NCBI GenBank assembly: GCA_050084515.1
Contig: CM114272.1
Location: 14,756,001-14,820,000, forward strand
Source: Blasia pusilla
Taxonomy: Eukaryota; Marchantiophyta; Marchantiopsida; Blasiales
Length of the DNA stretch: 64,000 nucleotides
Direction of reading: 5' to 3'
How positions within the stretch are numbered: position 1 is the stretch's first letter; the number at the start of each line of letters is the position of its first letter. The notes under the pieces were generated by a model, which worked only from the letters and a program-made list of their open reading frames with translations, made no database searches and was not told the DNA's origin. Made by a program: the position numbers and the translations under genes. This document shows, piece by piece, positions 11,188 to 24,875 of the stretch.

Positions 11188-12420
11188 ACTCCACTATACA
11201 GGAAAGTACTTTAAGCCTTGGGATAGACTTCATTGATGATCTAGGAACCTGACACAATGCTAGCAGGTCTGGCGATCGGAACTAAAAAATGGACGTTGAA
11301 TGAGTCTCTCATCGAGATTGAATGTCTGAGTCATCGGTCAAGATCCAAGGTTGGTGTCCATAAGTGGCCCACGTGGGCTTGGCTTGGTGTCAAAACTTCG
11401 AAGCCAATCTCTCAATCCATCATGTGCCCTATGTTCACCCACGTGATTCCCAAGATGGATTCTCAAGTTCCAAACGTTAACACTCTTGGAGACCCTCCCC
11501 ATTATATTTAGTTCTAGAGATCCCTATGTCATGGTAGATGAAACGAAGGGCGAGATATTATTGAGGCGTTAGAGGGATTTTGTACTTCCCTATTTTGAGA
11601 GGTCATATGTGACGTGCTCTTATGGTGACCTACTAGTGTAGATCACCCTTCCTTTAAGAAGAGCTATAACCTTAGAAAGGTTGATCCTTCTATCCATTGT
11701 GTGGAACCACTCGGGCTTATAGGTTCAAGGGTTAGTTGGTAGTTGGTCTATGAGAGGACCATACGTGTAGTGGTTATGGAGTTAGTACCTTGTGTACTCC
11801 AAGTCGTTAGTGACCTTCTAGAAGGAGGATACCTATGTATACAAGTCACCCATGGAGGTGCCCAAGGGGTATATAGCTCAGATGAAACTCATTTAGAACT
11901 CATCTTCATGGGATCGGACCCATGTTGGGATCTATGATATAGTGCAACTTTCATGTATTGAGCCTAGATTCTCTCTTGAAGATTGGGCTAGGATTAATCA
12001 AAGATCACACACATTTAGAGTATAGTGTAGACTTTCTTCTTTTGTTACCATAATGTGTATCATTGAGTGGATGTTGGGATGAAGCATAGTTGATTGCATA
12101 TTTCATCAGATTTCACATTCCATATCAACTTTATAATTAGCTAGGGTTGTTCAGTCGTTCATATGTAGATATGTTAGGATTCATAGTTAGATGGATTTCA
12201 GACTTGTGTGTATGACAACCAATGTATGTTGGCGGCAATATATATTTGAATGACACCTATCCCCTCCCTATATTTAGGAAGGTCCTATTGGGCCGCTTCT
12301 TGTGGCCTCAACTCAACTATCATTCTGCCAACTTGGAGATGGTTTCTAGATCTATGCTCATACATTTATGTAGATTTTTAGTAGGTTGGAATCAAAAGAT
12401 TTGGTTTGGTATCAAAACCT

Positions 12421-12479
12421 CCCTATTTATCCCAAACTTAGGGGGATAAATAAGGGTTACACCCAAAATAGGTGTAGCC
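12421..12479. repeat. Two adjacent imperfect hairpins
   Basis: CCCTATTTATCCC pairs with GGGATAAATAAGGG (one bulged base), followed directly by GGTTACACC pairing with GGTGTAGCC (one wobble). They interrupt an R1 segment. Confidence 0.7.
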
Positions 12480-13435
12480 ATTATGGACTCAAGTATGGAG
12501 AACCCCCATAGGCTCAAAAAAATTCCTAGCCAAGTTGCAATCCCCTTGGCACTCATATCTTGTGGAACTTGATCTCTTCTCAAGTCCCGCTTGACGTTTG
12601 GTCTTGTTTCGGTAAGGTCTTGACCCCCATCATTTGAGATGTCCATCGATTCTCGTCTCTTGCTTTTGCAACTCATATCTTGCTCATGAGATTCTGACTT
12701 GCTTCCATCCTAATGTCACCCATTAGAGTTTTGATGTTCCACGTTGGCACATATTTTTATATGAGGGTACGGAGATGGGTCTCCATAATTGATCCACCTA
12801 GATTTGGTTTGGTATCAAAACCCTGATGTCAATCTATCAATCCATCGTGTGCTCTTGGTTCACCCCTATGGGTCTTAAGGTGGGATTCAGGTTCCAAACT
12901 TTGTTAGAGATCCTCTCCCTTATATAGTTCTAGGGATCTCATCCCCTTCCTACATCTAGGAAATTCCTCTTGGGTATGTCCTTATGACCCGCAACGTACC
13001 CAACAATTATTTTGATAGTTTTGGGATGGTTTTTAGATCTTTGCTCATGCTTTTATTCAAATTTTTAGCGAATTGGAATTTTCTTCTCACAAGCTTTCCA
13101 ATGCCATCTTATTTTTCTCAAACGCATCTTGGGTCTAACCATTATGACCTTAAACATGGAGAATCCCTAAATGCTCAATTGAGTTCCAAGCCATGTTGTA
13201 GTCTCTTTGGCATCCAACTCTTTTTGGACTTGAGCTCTTCTCAAGTCCCACTTGATGATTGGTCATGCTCTTCTAGGTCATAACATCCATCAATCAAGAC
13301 GCTCATCAAGGCTTGCCTCTTGATTCTGCAATTCATGTCTCACTCTTGAGACTCCGACACACTTCTATCTTAGTGTAAGCCTACTATAGTTCTGATGTTC
13401 CGTGTTGGGACTCATTTGGTTATGAGGGTCACGAA

Positions 13436-14400
13436 AATAATCTTCCTTAAGTGACTAACCAAGATTAAAATTTCCTACTTGGAATGAGTGCCAAATATAA
13501 TATTTTGTGTGTCTTATCAACTTTACTTTAACTCAATAATCAATACCTCCCATTAAACTCATTTCAATATCTTGAACATCTTATCATATCTTAACATCTC
13601 AAAATTATCTCTAGAAAATGCTTTTGTACAGATGTTAGCAATTTATTAATTATATATATAAAATCAATTTCTCTTACAATCACTTTCTCTCTAATAAAGT
13701 GGTAGTGTACATCTACATGGTTTTTTTGAGTATAAAATATAAGATTATTAGCAAGCTTAATATTAGTAATATTTTTTGCACATATTATACTACTTCTTGA
13801 ATTACTAGTACCAATCTCAACAAGTAATTGATGAAGCTATACTGCCTCACATATTCCATTGGTTGCTTCTTTGTACTCAACATGTATGGAAGATAAAGAT
13901 GTTGTAGGTTTCTTCTTTGACTCTCCACTTATAAATGTGCTTTGGTTATTCCCAAGTTGAAAGCATAACCAAATGTAGAATGTATCTCAAACACTCTTCA
14001 TGCCAAATTAGATGTAAATCCTTGCAACTATAAACTCAATGAAGGTTCAAAGTGAAACCCAAATAGAGAAGAGAATTTCACATACCACATAATCTTCCTC
14101 ATAACATCAAGGTGAGGTTCTGGAGGGGCTTGCATGAATTTACGCACTAAGCCAACTACATAGCTCAAGTCTAACCTAGTTGTTGTTAAATAAATTAAAC
14201 TTCCAACCATGCACATGTACATATTAGAAATTGGAAGCAAGTCTACTTCCTCTACTCTTAACTTCAGAGCATGATCTAATAATGTAGAGATTGGCTTACA
14301 AGCTATCATATCATATTTTGAAAAGTATGTGTAAAGTAGAGTGACACTATAATAGCAACATGGTCTCTCCAACTCTCATAAACTCAACACTTAGGAAATA
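13436..14400 (-). mobile_element. Copia element 1: decayed RT/RNase H end
   Basis: The minus-strand frame 14028-14372 reads the reverse transcriptase tail, with KPISTLLDHALKLRVEE and YMCMVGSLIYLTTTRLDLSY. It aligns with the same part of the copia at 17.1-17.5 kb (RRMVGSLIYLTIARLDLSY). Sequence at 13540-14000 matches the RNase H region of that element but carries many stops. GACTAACCAAGATTAA at 13453 continues the LTR broken at 10612. A non-functional relic. Confidence 0.8.
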
Positions 14401-14467
14401 CTTGAGTTTTGAGTATGAGTACAACTATAATTTGACCAAGCATTGTGCAAGTGGTGAATTTCCTTTT

Positions 14468-14516
14468 CTTTTGGCTTGTGGAAGTGAGCCAAAAGGGCCT
14501 CTTGACCTGGCCCTTT
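14468..14516. repeat. Two consecutive perfect hairpins
   Basis: CTTTTGGCT/AGCCAAAAG (9-bp stem, 14468-14495) is followed immediately by AAAGGGCC/GGCCCTTT (8-bp stem, 14492-14516, sharing a few bases). They lie between the copia relic and the gypsy left end. Confidence 0.75.
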
Positions 14517-14778
14517 GAAAAGAGTCTACATCAATATAAACAAAAAATGCAATGATAGAGAGTTTGTTAGCGGAGATGCAAAAACGTGGAAAAAGAGCAA
14601 GGGAGAGTCTTTTAAAGGCTTAACTAAGGTATGTGAAGCATACCAACAAAAGTCGACACCAAGTGGGATTCCTAGTGGGAGAACAAGTACTTTTGAGTGT
14701 GAAGAATCTCACACTTCTAAAAGAGGCTTGGACTTGGTTGAGGCAGAACTAGTGGAGAAGTCGCATGGAGAATTTCAT

Positions 14779-14787
<9 letters not shown>
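14515..14787 (+). CDS. Small open frame of unknown nature
   Basis: A 90-codon frame starts MKRVYININKKCNDREF and is rich in Lys, Ser and Glu. It ends within the first bases of the gypsy left repeat (about 14779). I recognise no domain. It could be a fragment of a gene cut by the retroelement, or chance. Confidence 0.2.
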
Positions 14788-15379
<592 letters not shown>

Positions 15380-16150
15380 TTATTCACAAAGAGAGAATGA
15401 GATCTTGAGAGGGCTAAAATGGAGAAGCTTGCTAGTTTCTCACTGTAATTGTAAGTTTGGGACCGTGTACCACACTTCATGGCTCACAAGAGTGCTCATG
15501 AGAGTAAGAGCCGTCTATTTGGTGTTGTTTCTTTGCTGATTTTTGGTACGAGAGAGTGGCGCACGGAAGCGCTGCCCAAATTTTGGAAGGAATTGAGTAT
15601 GGGGATGGGTTGCTCCATGCTGGTATTTTCAAGGGCACCATGCAACTCTTTGGTTGCTATTTTTACAGGATTAAGATTTGGGTTGGGAGAAATAAGCAAG
15701 GAAGCGTTGCCAAAATTTTTATAGGAGAATAGATTGAAGGGCTGCATGGAAATCCCTGTCAGTTTTTGTTGGAAGGTCCAATTGAAGAACCAATTCAATG
15801 TCATTGTAGATTAGGAAGCTTTGCAGGCTATAGAAGAAACATTGGGCAATTCTAAGAAGGGAGCAGAAAGTTATGGCTGATCTCTCAAATTGCCTTAGCT
15901 ACATGATTTTTAGGTAAAATTTTTCAAACCCTTAACCATCTGCCGAGCCGTCACTGTCTACCATCATTGGTGTCATTTCCTTCCTTTTCCGCCATCACTT
16001 CGCCGCGGGCACCGCTGCCACCATTAAGGGCCACGTCTGGCCACTTTCCCGGGACTTGGTTGAGTGCGAACGCGTCGCCGCGACTTGTGCACTCCCCGAC
16101 TCTAAATGGATGATCTTTTTATTTATGGGGTGAATTTTTCCGTCCTATCT
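15380..16150 (+). other. Gypsy leader remnant, then unassigned sequence
   Basis: The start resembles the untranslated leader of the full PHD-gypsy element: GGAAGCGCTGCCC here against GGAAGCGCTGTCC near 32531. From about 15900 the sequence changes to GC-richer DNA whose origin I cannot assign. No gene is supported. Confidence 0.5.
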
Positions 16151-16656
16151 TATGATGCTTTGAGAGTTTTTTCCACTTGATAATGACCAAGTACTCTACC
16201 GTGATGCTTATAATCGTAATATATCGTCGATTTCCGTGCCGTGCGGCTTGTGGTGCCACCGCACTGCACCGTCTCGATCGTGGAGCCGCATCATCATTGT
16301 GGAGCAGAGCATGTGTTGATGATAGAGGAGGGTATGCCGTTGACTGGTGTGGAAAACTGCTAAAGAAGCATAACCGGTGGAAAATGACTCTCACACTCAC
16401 ACACCACCACGGAGAACAAAATTTGCAATGAGAGAATGAGTGGAGGCTGATCCCCTTCTCAATTATATAAGGTATGTACAAGCAACCCTAATCCTAACCT
16501 TAACCATAGTATCAAGTTAGACTAACTGTGATTAACTAATCCTAGTTAAGATAATCGCGCTTAACTGACTAACCAAGATTAAGCTTCCCTACTTCGTGTG
16601 AGTACCAAATGCAGCAGTTTAGGTGTCTCATGAGCTTGACTGTAACTCAATCTTCA
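16150..16656 (-). mobile_element. Copia element 2: 3' LTR and polypurine tract
   Basis: Read on the minus strand, a polypurine tract GAGGGGGAGTA (16668-16658) directly precedes TGAAGATTGAG, a typical copia 3' LTR start. A TATATAA box lies near 16450-16460. The distal LTR border (about 16150) is estimated. The LTR contains degenerate CCCTAA-like repeats. Confidence 0.7.
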
Positions 16657-17930
16657 ATACTCCCCCTCAAGCTTTTATTGATATCTCTAACGCCTAAATC
16701 ATTTCTAAACATCTCAAACTTATCTCTAGATAATGCCTTTGTAAAGATGTTAGCAATTTGCTGATCTGTATTTATATACACAAGATTAATTTCTCTTGCA
16801 AGTACTTCCTCTCTGATAAAATGATAATGCACCTCAACATGCTTTGCACCAGCATGAAACACAGGGTTATTAGCAAGCTTGATGCTACTAATATTGTCTG
16901 CATGTATTAGATTAGGTTCAAAGTTATTAATACCAATCTCAACAAGAAATTGATGAAGCCACACCGCCTCACATGCTGCATTGGTTGCTCCTCTGTACTT
17001 AGCCTCTCTTGAAGATAAAGCAAATGTAGGTTGCTTCTTTGAAGCCCAACTTATAGCTGTGCTTCCCAATGTAAATGAATAACCAGATGTGGAATGTTGA
17101 TCACACACGCTTCCTGCCCAATCAACATTTGTGAATCCTTATAATTGAAAACTCGGAGAAGGTTCAAATGGAAGCCGGAATTGAATAGAGAATTTCACAT
17201 ACCGCATAATCTTCCTCACAGCATCAAGGTGAGGTTTTTGAGGTGCTTGCATAAACTGGCTCACTATGCCAACATCATAGCTCAAATCTAGTCTGGCTAT
17301 AGTTAGATAGATTAAACTTCCAACCATGCGCCTATACATATTAGAATCTGCAAGAAACTCTCCTTCATCCACTCTTAGCTTCACACTCTGGTCCAACGGT
17401 GTAGAGATTGGCTTACAAGCCGTCATACCATATTTTGAAAATATATGAAGAGCATATTGTCGTTGTAGTAACCACATGCTCTCTCCAACCTTAATAAACT
17501 CAAAACCAAGAAAGTACTTAAGTTCTCCCAAGCCTTTCATATCAAATTATGTTTGTAACTTAAGCTTAACTTGTTGTATCATTTCTTCATTACTCCCAGT
17601 AATCAGGAGATCGTCAACATACAACACAATGAGAATCGTATGATCTTGTCCTCTCAAGATATATAACAAGGAGTCAGAATCACATACCCTAAAACCCAAC
17701 TCTTGTAGGACATATGTAATCTTGCCAAACCAAGCTCTTGGAGCTTGTTTGAGCCCGTATAGAGCTTTCTTCAACCTACATATGCGAAATGGAAGCTTGG
17801 GATGCTCGTATCCATGTGGTTGAGTCATATATACCTCCTCGTATAGATCTCCATTCAAGAAGGCATTATTGACATCTATGTGATGTAATCTCCACTTCTT
17901 ACTTACTGCAACTCCAACCACTGTTCTCAT
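16647..17930 (-). pseudogene. Copia element 2: reverse transcriptase and RNase H
   Basis: Three successive minus-strand frames cover RT and RNase H. 17930-17547 has KKWRLHHIDVNNAFLNGDL, the LYGLKQAPRAWF motif and the active-site YVDDLLITG. 17540-17139 has LKYFLGFEF and the RRMVGSLIYLT block. 17108-16647 has the RNase H signature (STSGYSFTLG, ISWASKKQPTFALSS, LIHADNISSIKLA). Frameshifts separate the three, and a stop replaces a residue just upstream, so the polyprotein is broken. Confidence 0.92.
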
Positions 17931-19927
17931 AGTTACTATTTTTGGAATAGGGCTAAATGTTTCCCCATAATCGATGCCATATTATTGTGCATAGCCCTTA
18001 GCCACCAATCTCGTTTTGTATTTGTTAATTGTATCATATTGATTTCGCTTGATTTTGTAAACCCATTTGTAACCAATAGCTTCATTAGCGGAAGATATAT
18101 CAACCAACTCTCATGTCAGTTGATGTCTTAATGCAGCAAGCTCATCCTCCATAGTTTCAATCCATTCAACTTTACTTGCAGCTTCTTCAAAACAACTCGG
18201 CTCCTGTTCTTGAAGGGTAGTCATCATCTATGCATCATGCGTCGCAAGGAAACCTTCATTTATGAATCTATGAACAAGATGTGTAACTCTACTTGATCTA
18301 CAAAGTTTTTTTTAGAGGTAGATGCCTCTGACACCTGACTCGAGCTCTGACTAGTGTCAACAGACTGAATACGTACTCTTCCCGTCCATGGACTCACAGA
18401 TTTAACTCATGAATCTAGGACCTCTCTTAATCCTGCACTAGTACTTGGGGAAGTTGAAGACAATGTCTATTGGTTTACAGTCATATTCTCCCCTTCAATA
18501 GACAAGTTTAGAGGTGGAATAGGCTCTGATGGAGCATACCATGACTTTAGCTCATCAAAGGCAACATCCCGACTAATAATAAGCTGCCTAGAGGATGGAA
18601 TGTAGCACTTATACCCTTTAGTTCCATCAACATAGCCAATGAAGATACATCTTTCAGACTTGGGGTCTAATTTCTGACATCTCTCAGAAGGAACATGAGC
18701 ATAATAAATATAGCCAAATACTTTCAAGAAGGAAAAATCAGGTTTGCTTCTTGTGAAGACTTCGAATGGAGTTTTATCATGAACTTCTGTTGTTGGAGTT
18801 TGGTTGATTAAGAAGATTGCACATGCTACAACCTCTGCCCAATACACCTTAGGGATGTTCTTCTCATTCAACATAGCTCATGTCGCTTCAGCAATATGCC
18901 GATTCTTCCTCTCAGCCACTCCATTTTGTTGTGGAGTGAAGTGGCAAGTCACTTGACGTTGGATGCCATTCTAATATAAATACTCATCAAACTCTATTGA
19001 AAGATACTCTCCTCCTCCATCACATCGCAATTTCAGAATGTGTTCTCAATTCAATTTCTCTACTAGAACTCTCAATGTTTGGAACACAGAGAATACTTCA
19101 GACTTGGATTTCAGTAAGTATACCCATATATACCTAGAGAAGTTATCAATAAATGAAAAAAAGTACTGGCAACAACTAAGGCTATGTTGTGATGCTACCC
19201 ACACATCAGTATGGATCAACTTCAATATCTTGGATGCTCTTCTATCTTGCTTTGAAAAAGGAAATCTAGCTTATTTTCCAAATTGGCAAGTAGGACATAT
19301 CTCTAACGTAGCACGACTAGCTAATTTAGGGAGTCCTATTACTATATTAGATGATGAAAGACTCTGTAATCTTTGAAGATTCATATGTCCAATTCTTTTA
19401 TGCCACATATTTAAATCTGTGACTTGTTGGCCGGTTTGACCAAACATTGTTGTTTGAATCTTGGCATAGAAATATCTAATTTGAACATTCTGCCATATCT
19501 AGTTCTTTTGGCTATCGTAGTCTGGTCATCCATTATTTCAATGAAACAACCATATGCGTTAAAACTTCACTTGATAATCCCGTTCTACTATCTGTCCTAC
19601 AGAGATCAGGTTTCTTGCAATGGTAGGAACATAGAGAACATTTCCAAGAGCACAAAGACCATATGATGCTATTGGAAATTTATTGATATGCGTGATATGA
19701 TGTTGAGTGTCATCTCCTCTCAGCACAATTGCAAGATCTTTCACTAGCTCCAAACTAGTGAACCATTTATCTTGTGAGATCATGTGATTTGATGCACCAG
19801 AGTCAATGTACAAATTTGTTGTCGAGTCTTTCTTGACCATTGCTCCCATATGATGAGTCATGACCAAGAGATGTTCCGTTTGTGAATGTTGTTGTTCTTG
19901 GTACCGCTCTTGGTGTTGTTGCTCCAC
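17931..19927 (-). pseudogene. Copia element 2: protease and integrase
   Basis: 19927-19559 encodes the aspartic protease (LYIDSGASNHMI) running into the integrase start (VLYVPTIARNLISVGQ). 18874-18467 encodes the integrase C-terminal part (AEVVACAIFLINQTPT, then LKVFGYIYYAHVP, KCIFIGY-like text). The core between them is present but split by stops. The order protease-integrase-RT-RNase H is the Ty1/copia order. Confidence 0.9.
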
Positions 19928-20406
19928 ATAGTTTTTTTGCTGTAAGGCTCATGTTTTCATATCTTTTTTCCTTTTGAAATAAAACTTTGCATAGTGATCC
20001 TTTATCCCACAGTAATTACAAGATCTAGGGACCCTCTGCTGCTGACCTCAACCCCAACGATTTCCACCATCACCACCTTGTGATTGTGTCTGGTATTGGT
20101 TCGTATTTGATTGAGTAACGTTATATTGAGTGCCTCTTCTTCCATATGCTTGATATGCACCACAACTACGGAAGCTTCTGCCACGACCCCTGCCTCTTTC
20201 TGATCCATAACCTCCAAACAACTCACTCTCTTGCAGACTAGACGAGCTACCACTGCCTACTAGGCACATCTCTTCACTGATTAATAGAGGGACTAACTCT
20301 TGAAAGGTTGGATAGTTCTCTCTCACAGAGACAGAGGTCTCAAAGGACTTGTAATCCTTTGGAAGGCCTTGAAGAGTGAACAAAATCAAATCAGTGAACA
20401 AACGCA
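19928..20406 (-). pseudogene. Copia element 2: Gag, 5'-truncated
   Basis: The minus strand reads LFTDLILFTLQGLPKDYKSF and YPTFQELVPLLISEE, then a Gly/Arg/Gln-rich tail and a zinc knuckle CNYCGIKDH whose last Cys is lost. This is the C-terminal part of plant copia Gag. It stops abruptly at about 20406, where gypsy sequence in the same orientation begins. Confidence 0.85.
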
Positions 20407-23360
20407 GAATGGTCTCCACCTCGAACTTTGGTTCCTCATTCACGATGATTGGTTGTGATCTCAACACTATTCTCCGCTCTCGATGCACATTGTCTTGGAG
20501 ACACTTCTTCAATAATGACATATGGAAAGTTGGGTGAATCTTGAACACTTCTAGCAACTCCAATGTATATACATCCTTAAAGGACTTTGCCTTGATCACA
20601 TACGATCAAGCATACTTGGTTGACAACTTTGCGGAAAACTCCTTCATAAGAGTGAGATTCCTCACACTCAACCATACTTGCTCCCCTACTTAGAAATTCT
20701 CCGGGCACCGAATGTTGTTAGCATGCTTAACGTACCTTAGTTGACACTTCGCAAGATTTCTTGTCGCTCCTGCATCTCCACTAACAAACATTCGGCGGAT
20801 GTAGCGCCCCTTGGAAGCTAGGGCCTAGTCAAGAGGCCCTTCTAGTTCTCATTATACGCCATAAGAAACATAGGTTCTCTAACTTTAGAATTCTTGGTCG
20901 AGTTGTTACAATACTTAGCCATGCTTAGCTACTTTTCTATCTAGGAACAATCAAAAGTTGTGTAGGCCGTTGTGGAATCTACCATTGGAAGAAACCTCCC
21001 CAACTTGCTAAACCAATCAACTATCATAAGTGTAGCGTTGTATCCCTCAAATTCTGGAAGACTTGTAATCAAATGCATGCATACACTTTGATTGCAAGGG
21101 TCCCTCTAGAATCGGAAAAGGACAAAGTAAGTGTGATTTTTTTGCATAAGAAATTATGTTTGCCTGACAGGTCACGCAGATCTTCACATACTGAGCAACA
21201 TCTTCTTTCATGTTGGGCCATAAGAACCTCTTGGTCAGAACCTCTTGGTCTCCCCTTTATGTCCTTCCAAAGGTCCATCATGACATTCCACTAACACCTT
21301 AGTCCGTAGTTTGCCTTGGCCCACTTAGATTCTGCTATGCTTAAACCTCAACAAACTATGCCTCAAACTTATGTTGGCCAACTTCTCGCCCTGATGTAAC
21401 TTCCTTAGGTATTCACTCGCTTGTGTATCCTTCATGTATCCTTCATGAATCGTTCTCTCCAAGTCTCTTTTTGTAGGGAACATTGCTCTCAAGACTTGTA
21501 TCTTCAATGACATATGCTCATCCCTACGACTCAACGCATTTGGAAGGACATTATCTTTCCGTGGCTTGTGGATTAGCTCAAGATTCATCGACGCCAAGGT
21601 ATCATGCCATCAGAGTTTCTTCGGTGTCACGCGATCTTGGGTCTCAAAATCCTTGAGGGAAATGTTATCGATGAATTCTTGAATCTTGTGAAGTCCCAAA
21701 TAGTGACACCTTTTCCTCAAACATGAACCACCGCGAATAACTCTTTATTATGGGTGGGCCATCTTCTTTCGGTGTGGTTAAGCTTCTTTCTCTTGTATGC
21801 TATAGGTGTCCCTTTTTGCACCAACATTCATGCAGATTCCTAATTACTAACATGTGGGCACCTCGAATGGTTTGTCAACTCTAATCGCTTCAACATAAGC
21901 TCCCTAAGTCACCACAACACCGCATTTAAGTATCAAGTGTCCCTCTAGTGACTTAGAATAGATGAGTACATCATCTTTTTAGATGAATGCCTACTCATAT
22001 GTCTCTGTATCAAAGATGGAATTCATGAACTCCTTCTTCATAGAAACCTCACGAACCAACTTCACTTGCAACCGTTTGCCTTTCACTAAGACACTCAACC
22101 TTAATGGTCCTCGCTTTAGCCCCACCTCATACGCCGCTCAAAATGTGTTCCTCTAGACTCCTTTGATCTTGTCCATATCGCACACAGTGAAATTATCCCT
22201 CAACTTGAATACTCCGCATCCAAAGATTAGTCCCAAATCCAAATTTGAAATCCGGTGAGATTTTGCTTCTAGAAAAGCCTACCCGAATGGCTCGTTTGCC
22301 TTAGAGGTTGAAAAACCCAACTTCTTTACAAATCTTGAACTTAGAAAGGAGTGCAAAGCACCTATATCAATAAGCAACATTACATCTCGATCAATAATAT
22401 TGGATCGTAGGTACAATAGATTGGCATCCTCTTGGTAATTTGAAGGGATATTTCCTCACCTCCCGCTAAAAGTAGCTAAACAACAAACACATTTATACTC
22501 TATTACTAACCTTAGGCTTCAAACACCTCATGGCCAGGCGCCGGTTTCACCACAATTGTAGCAGATCACTTCAGCGCTCTCTAACTTAGGGTGTTGAGCC
22601 TTATTTGGCTTTAATTTGCATTGGGTTTCACTCATTTTTTTCCAAGGTGGGAGACTCTTCTTGGTCACGTTCACCCCCACTCCAAACCCTCTTGGAAGTC
22701 CCCTTATTTTCTGATAACTTTGAAAAACTTTTGGCTCGAAGGGCCTTTAGACTTGGAGCTCATCGTTCCCTATCTGCTCCGCCAGCTTCAAAAGTTCCGC
22801 ACACGTCTTAGGTAGCTCTAGCATCCAGAAGAGGGCCTTTTTGGCACTCAGCTAAGTCCACTTAAGAAGATCACCTTCTTTGCAAACTCATCCATTTTTG
22901 GGATCGAGTTCATTCTTGCACTGAACTCTCGCACATACGCGCTAAGGGATCCACTTTGTCGTAACCGTACAAACTCCACGCTATGGCAAAACTTGTGGTA
23001 CTTTGGAGTGAATTGGTTGCAAATCAACACCTTGTACTCTTCCCAACTCAAAGCTATACCATGGCCTAGATGTTCTTTGCAATGAGCCGTCCACCACTGG
23101 AGCGCGTGATCCTTGAGGAACGTGACGGCCATAGTGATCTTGTCCTGCTTCTCTACCCTTTGCGCCTCAAAGTAAAGTTCCAGCTCAGTCACGAACTTTT
23201 TTTACTTTCCAAGACCACCTCATTCTTGTGAATGGCGGGGGAAAATTCGTCTTACAAAGCTTCTTGTCGGAGCTAGAAGTTCTGTTCGACTCGAGCTCCA
23301 AGATCCGCTTGCTCTGTTGGGTCATCTGCTCTTTCATCAATTTCATGGATTTTGGATCCC
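20407..23360 (-). mobile_element. Gypsy remnant, chromovirus-like order, minus strand
   Basis: In transcript order: Gag 23192-22848 (LELYFEAQRVEKQDKITMA, ALQWWTAHC, VRLRQSGSLSAYVREF); a decayed knuckle CYNCGETG near 22560; a protease relic near 22370 in which the DSGA motif reads DIGALHSFL; the RNase H tail at 21597-21325 (PRKDNVLPNALSRRDEH); and the integrase C-terminal module at 20599-20407 (FKIHPTFHMSLLKKC). Stops and frameshifts are frequent. It lacks the PHD finger of the other gypsy family. Confidence 0.85.
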
Positions 23361-23704
23361 AAGACTCCTTACTAGTACTTCTAGGGATCTCCGCCCTCTC
23401 CTTAACTTTGGGGAAAAGACAGTCGTGCCCTTCATTTTAGCCCTCAACAAATTCCCCGTAGAGACATTTTTGGAAAATATCTCAGCCTCTGCTTTGCATT
23501 TTGTGAGATCTTTAGTGCATTGGAACCTTCTTTGGATAAGATTTCCAATGCCATCTTACTTGTCCCAAAATCATCTTGGGACTTAAAGTTATGGTCCAAA
23601 ACATAGTCAAAACCCTAGACATTAGCCGCGTTCCAAATGTGATTCTCACCTCTTTGACAACCAACCTTCCTAGACTCAACTCATCTCAAGTCTTAGTCTT
23701 GAGG
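23360..23704 (+). repeat. R1 repeat fragment
   Basis: Matches 45610-45955: ACTTCTAGGGATCTCCG, AATATCTCAGC, GTGAGATCTTTAGTGC, TTGGAA, TCTTACTTGTCCCAAA, TTATGGTCC and CAACTCATCTCAAGTCT. It lies between the minus-strand gypsy and the plus-strand PHD-gypsy tail. Confidence 0.8.
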
Positions 23705-24330
23705 TATGAAACTATTCAGGGAGGTGATCATCGACCAACTATCCATAGATTTCATAAAGTAGACTATTTCTATTTGCAGCAGACGGTATCCAAAACGTTG
23801 GATGTGACTATATGGCACATTGTCTTGAGAATGCGTGAGGTTTTGCCATATGACGTTCCCTTATTGAAGGGATGCAATGGTATGATTTGGAAGGACCATG
23901 CGTGAGTGTGCGCCATGTCACCTTCCTAACATTGAGTCATTGATGGTATAATTGATATGAGTTTAGTAATAGTTCTTGCAGACTTGCGATGTATGTTGTG
24001 TAGGTCCGTCCGTGGTGCAACCTTTATGCTAGTCTATGATGGATATTCGAGAAGATAGCATATGGCATGTCCAATGCTACCTCTCACTAAGGCTCCTCGA
24101 GGACAGTGGATGTGCCCCAAATATATATATAGTAGGTAGTTATAGATTCCAACTTGTGTTTGTGAGATGGATGATAAGAAGGCGACTACCGATTTGGCCA
24201 CATGAGCACCAAGCCTTTTTGCTCTTAACGTCCTAGAGATGTATGTCATGGTAGATAGCGATAGATGCCTATCTAGAGTAAGAAGGATCTAACCACCAAC
24301 TAAGGGGATGATTGGAGATACAAATAGGGG
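23705..24330 (+). pseudogene. PHD-gypsy Pol tail, decayed
   Basis: The frame at 23576-23905 reads YETIQGGDHRPTIHRFHKVD, DYFYLQQ and GCNGMIWKDHA. This is the integrase C-terminal module seen in the full element (40255-40500). A PHD finger follows near 23980-24120 with several of its cysteines mutated. Only this 3' part is present; it leads directly into the A-B-A' terminal repeats. Confidence 0.8.
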
Positions 24331-24776
24331 GATGATTGGAGATATTTTGGTGTTCTCGTCTCGATGTTTGGATGCTATGAGTTAGCATGGGATTGTGCGT
24401 ATTTATGTGTGTATTCGGTGACAATGATGTATGTTGTGTAGTGATGTGTATGCACATGAAAACTATCATGTCTTTTAGGATAGATTGACGAGATCTAGTA
24501 GAAAGCCTTTGCGGGTAGTGGAGGATAACCTCAAGAAGTCAAGGATGACCTGTTGAGGCCACATATAACTTGAGAGAGTGGGTTTCCCTTTCCTTTTGGA
24601 TCATTTGGAGACATATAGAGAAACTTACTATTTTTTACAAGTTGTCATTTTGAGTATAGTTGAATTTCCACTTTGGGAAGTGCCTCTTTATCCGCTACAT
24701 TAGGTCAAGAGCTAAGGAGGTGACCTACAAGCATAGGTTACCATGAAGAAAGCTTGGGAGAGGGAAGAAGATATAT

Positions 24777-24875
<99 letters not shown>

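Larger units (their letters stand above)
10613..13435. repeat. Mosaic of non-coding repeat family R1 inserted in copia
   Basis: Three diverged R1 segments lie here: about 10613-11530, 12230-12790 and 12791-13435. Each resembles part of the longer R1 copy at 44926-46160. Shared landmarks are TCCAAACAC, CTTCAAGCTCAA, AGATCTTTGCTCATG-like text, TTTCCAATGCCATCTTA, TCTCAAGTC and a terminal GGTTATGAGGGTC. The 11530-12230 stretch is unrelated, and I see nothing certain in it. No frame is convincingly coding. The whole block separates two halves of one copia LTR. Confidence 0.65.
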
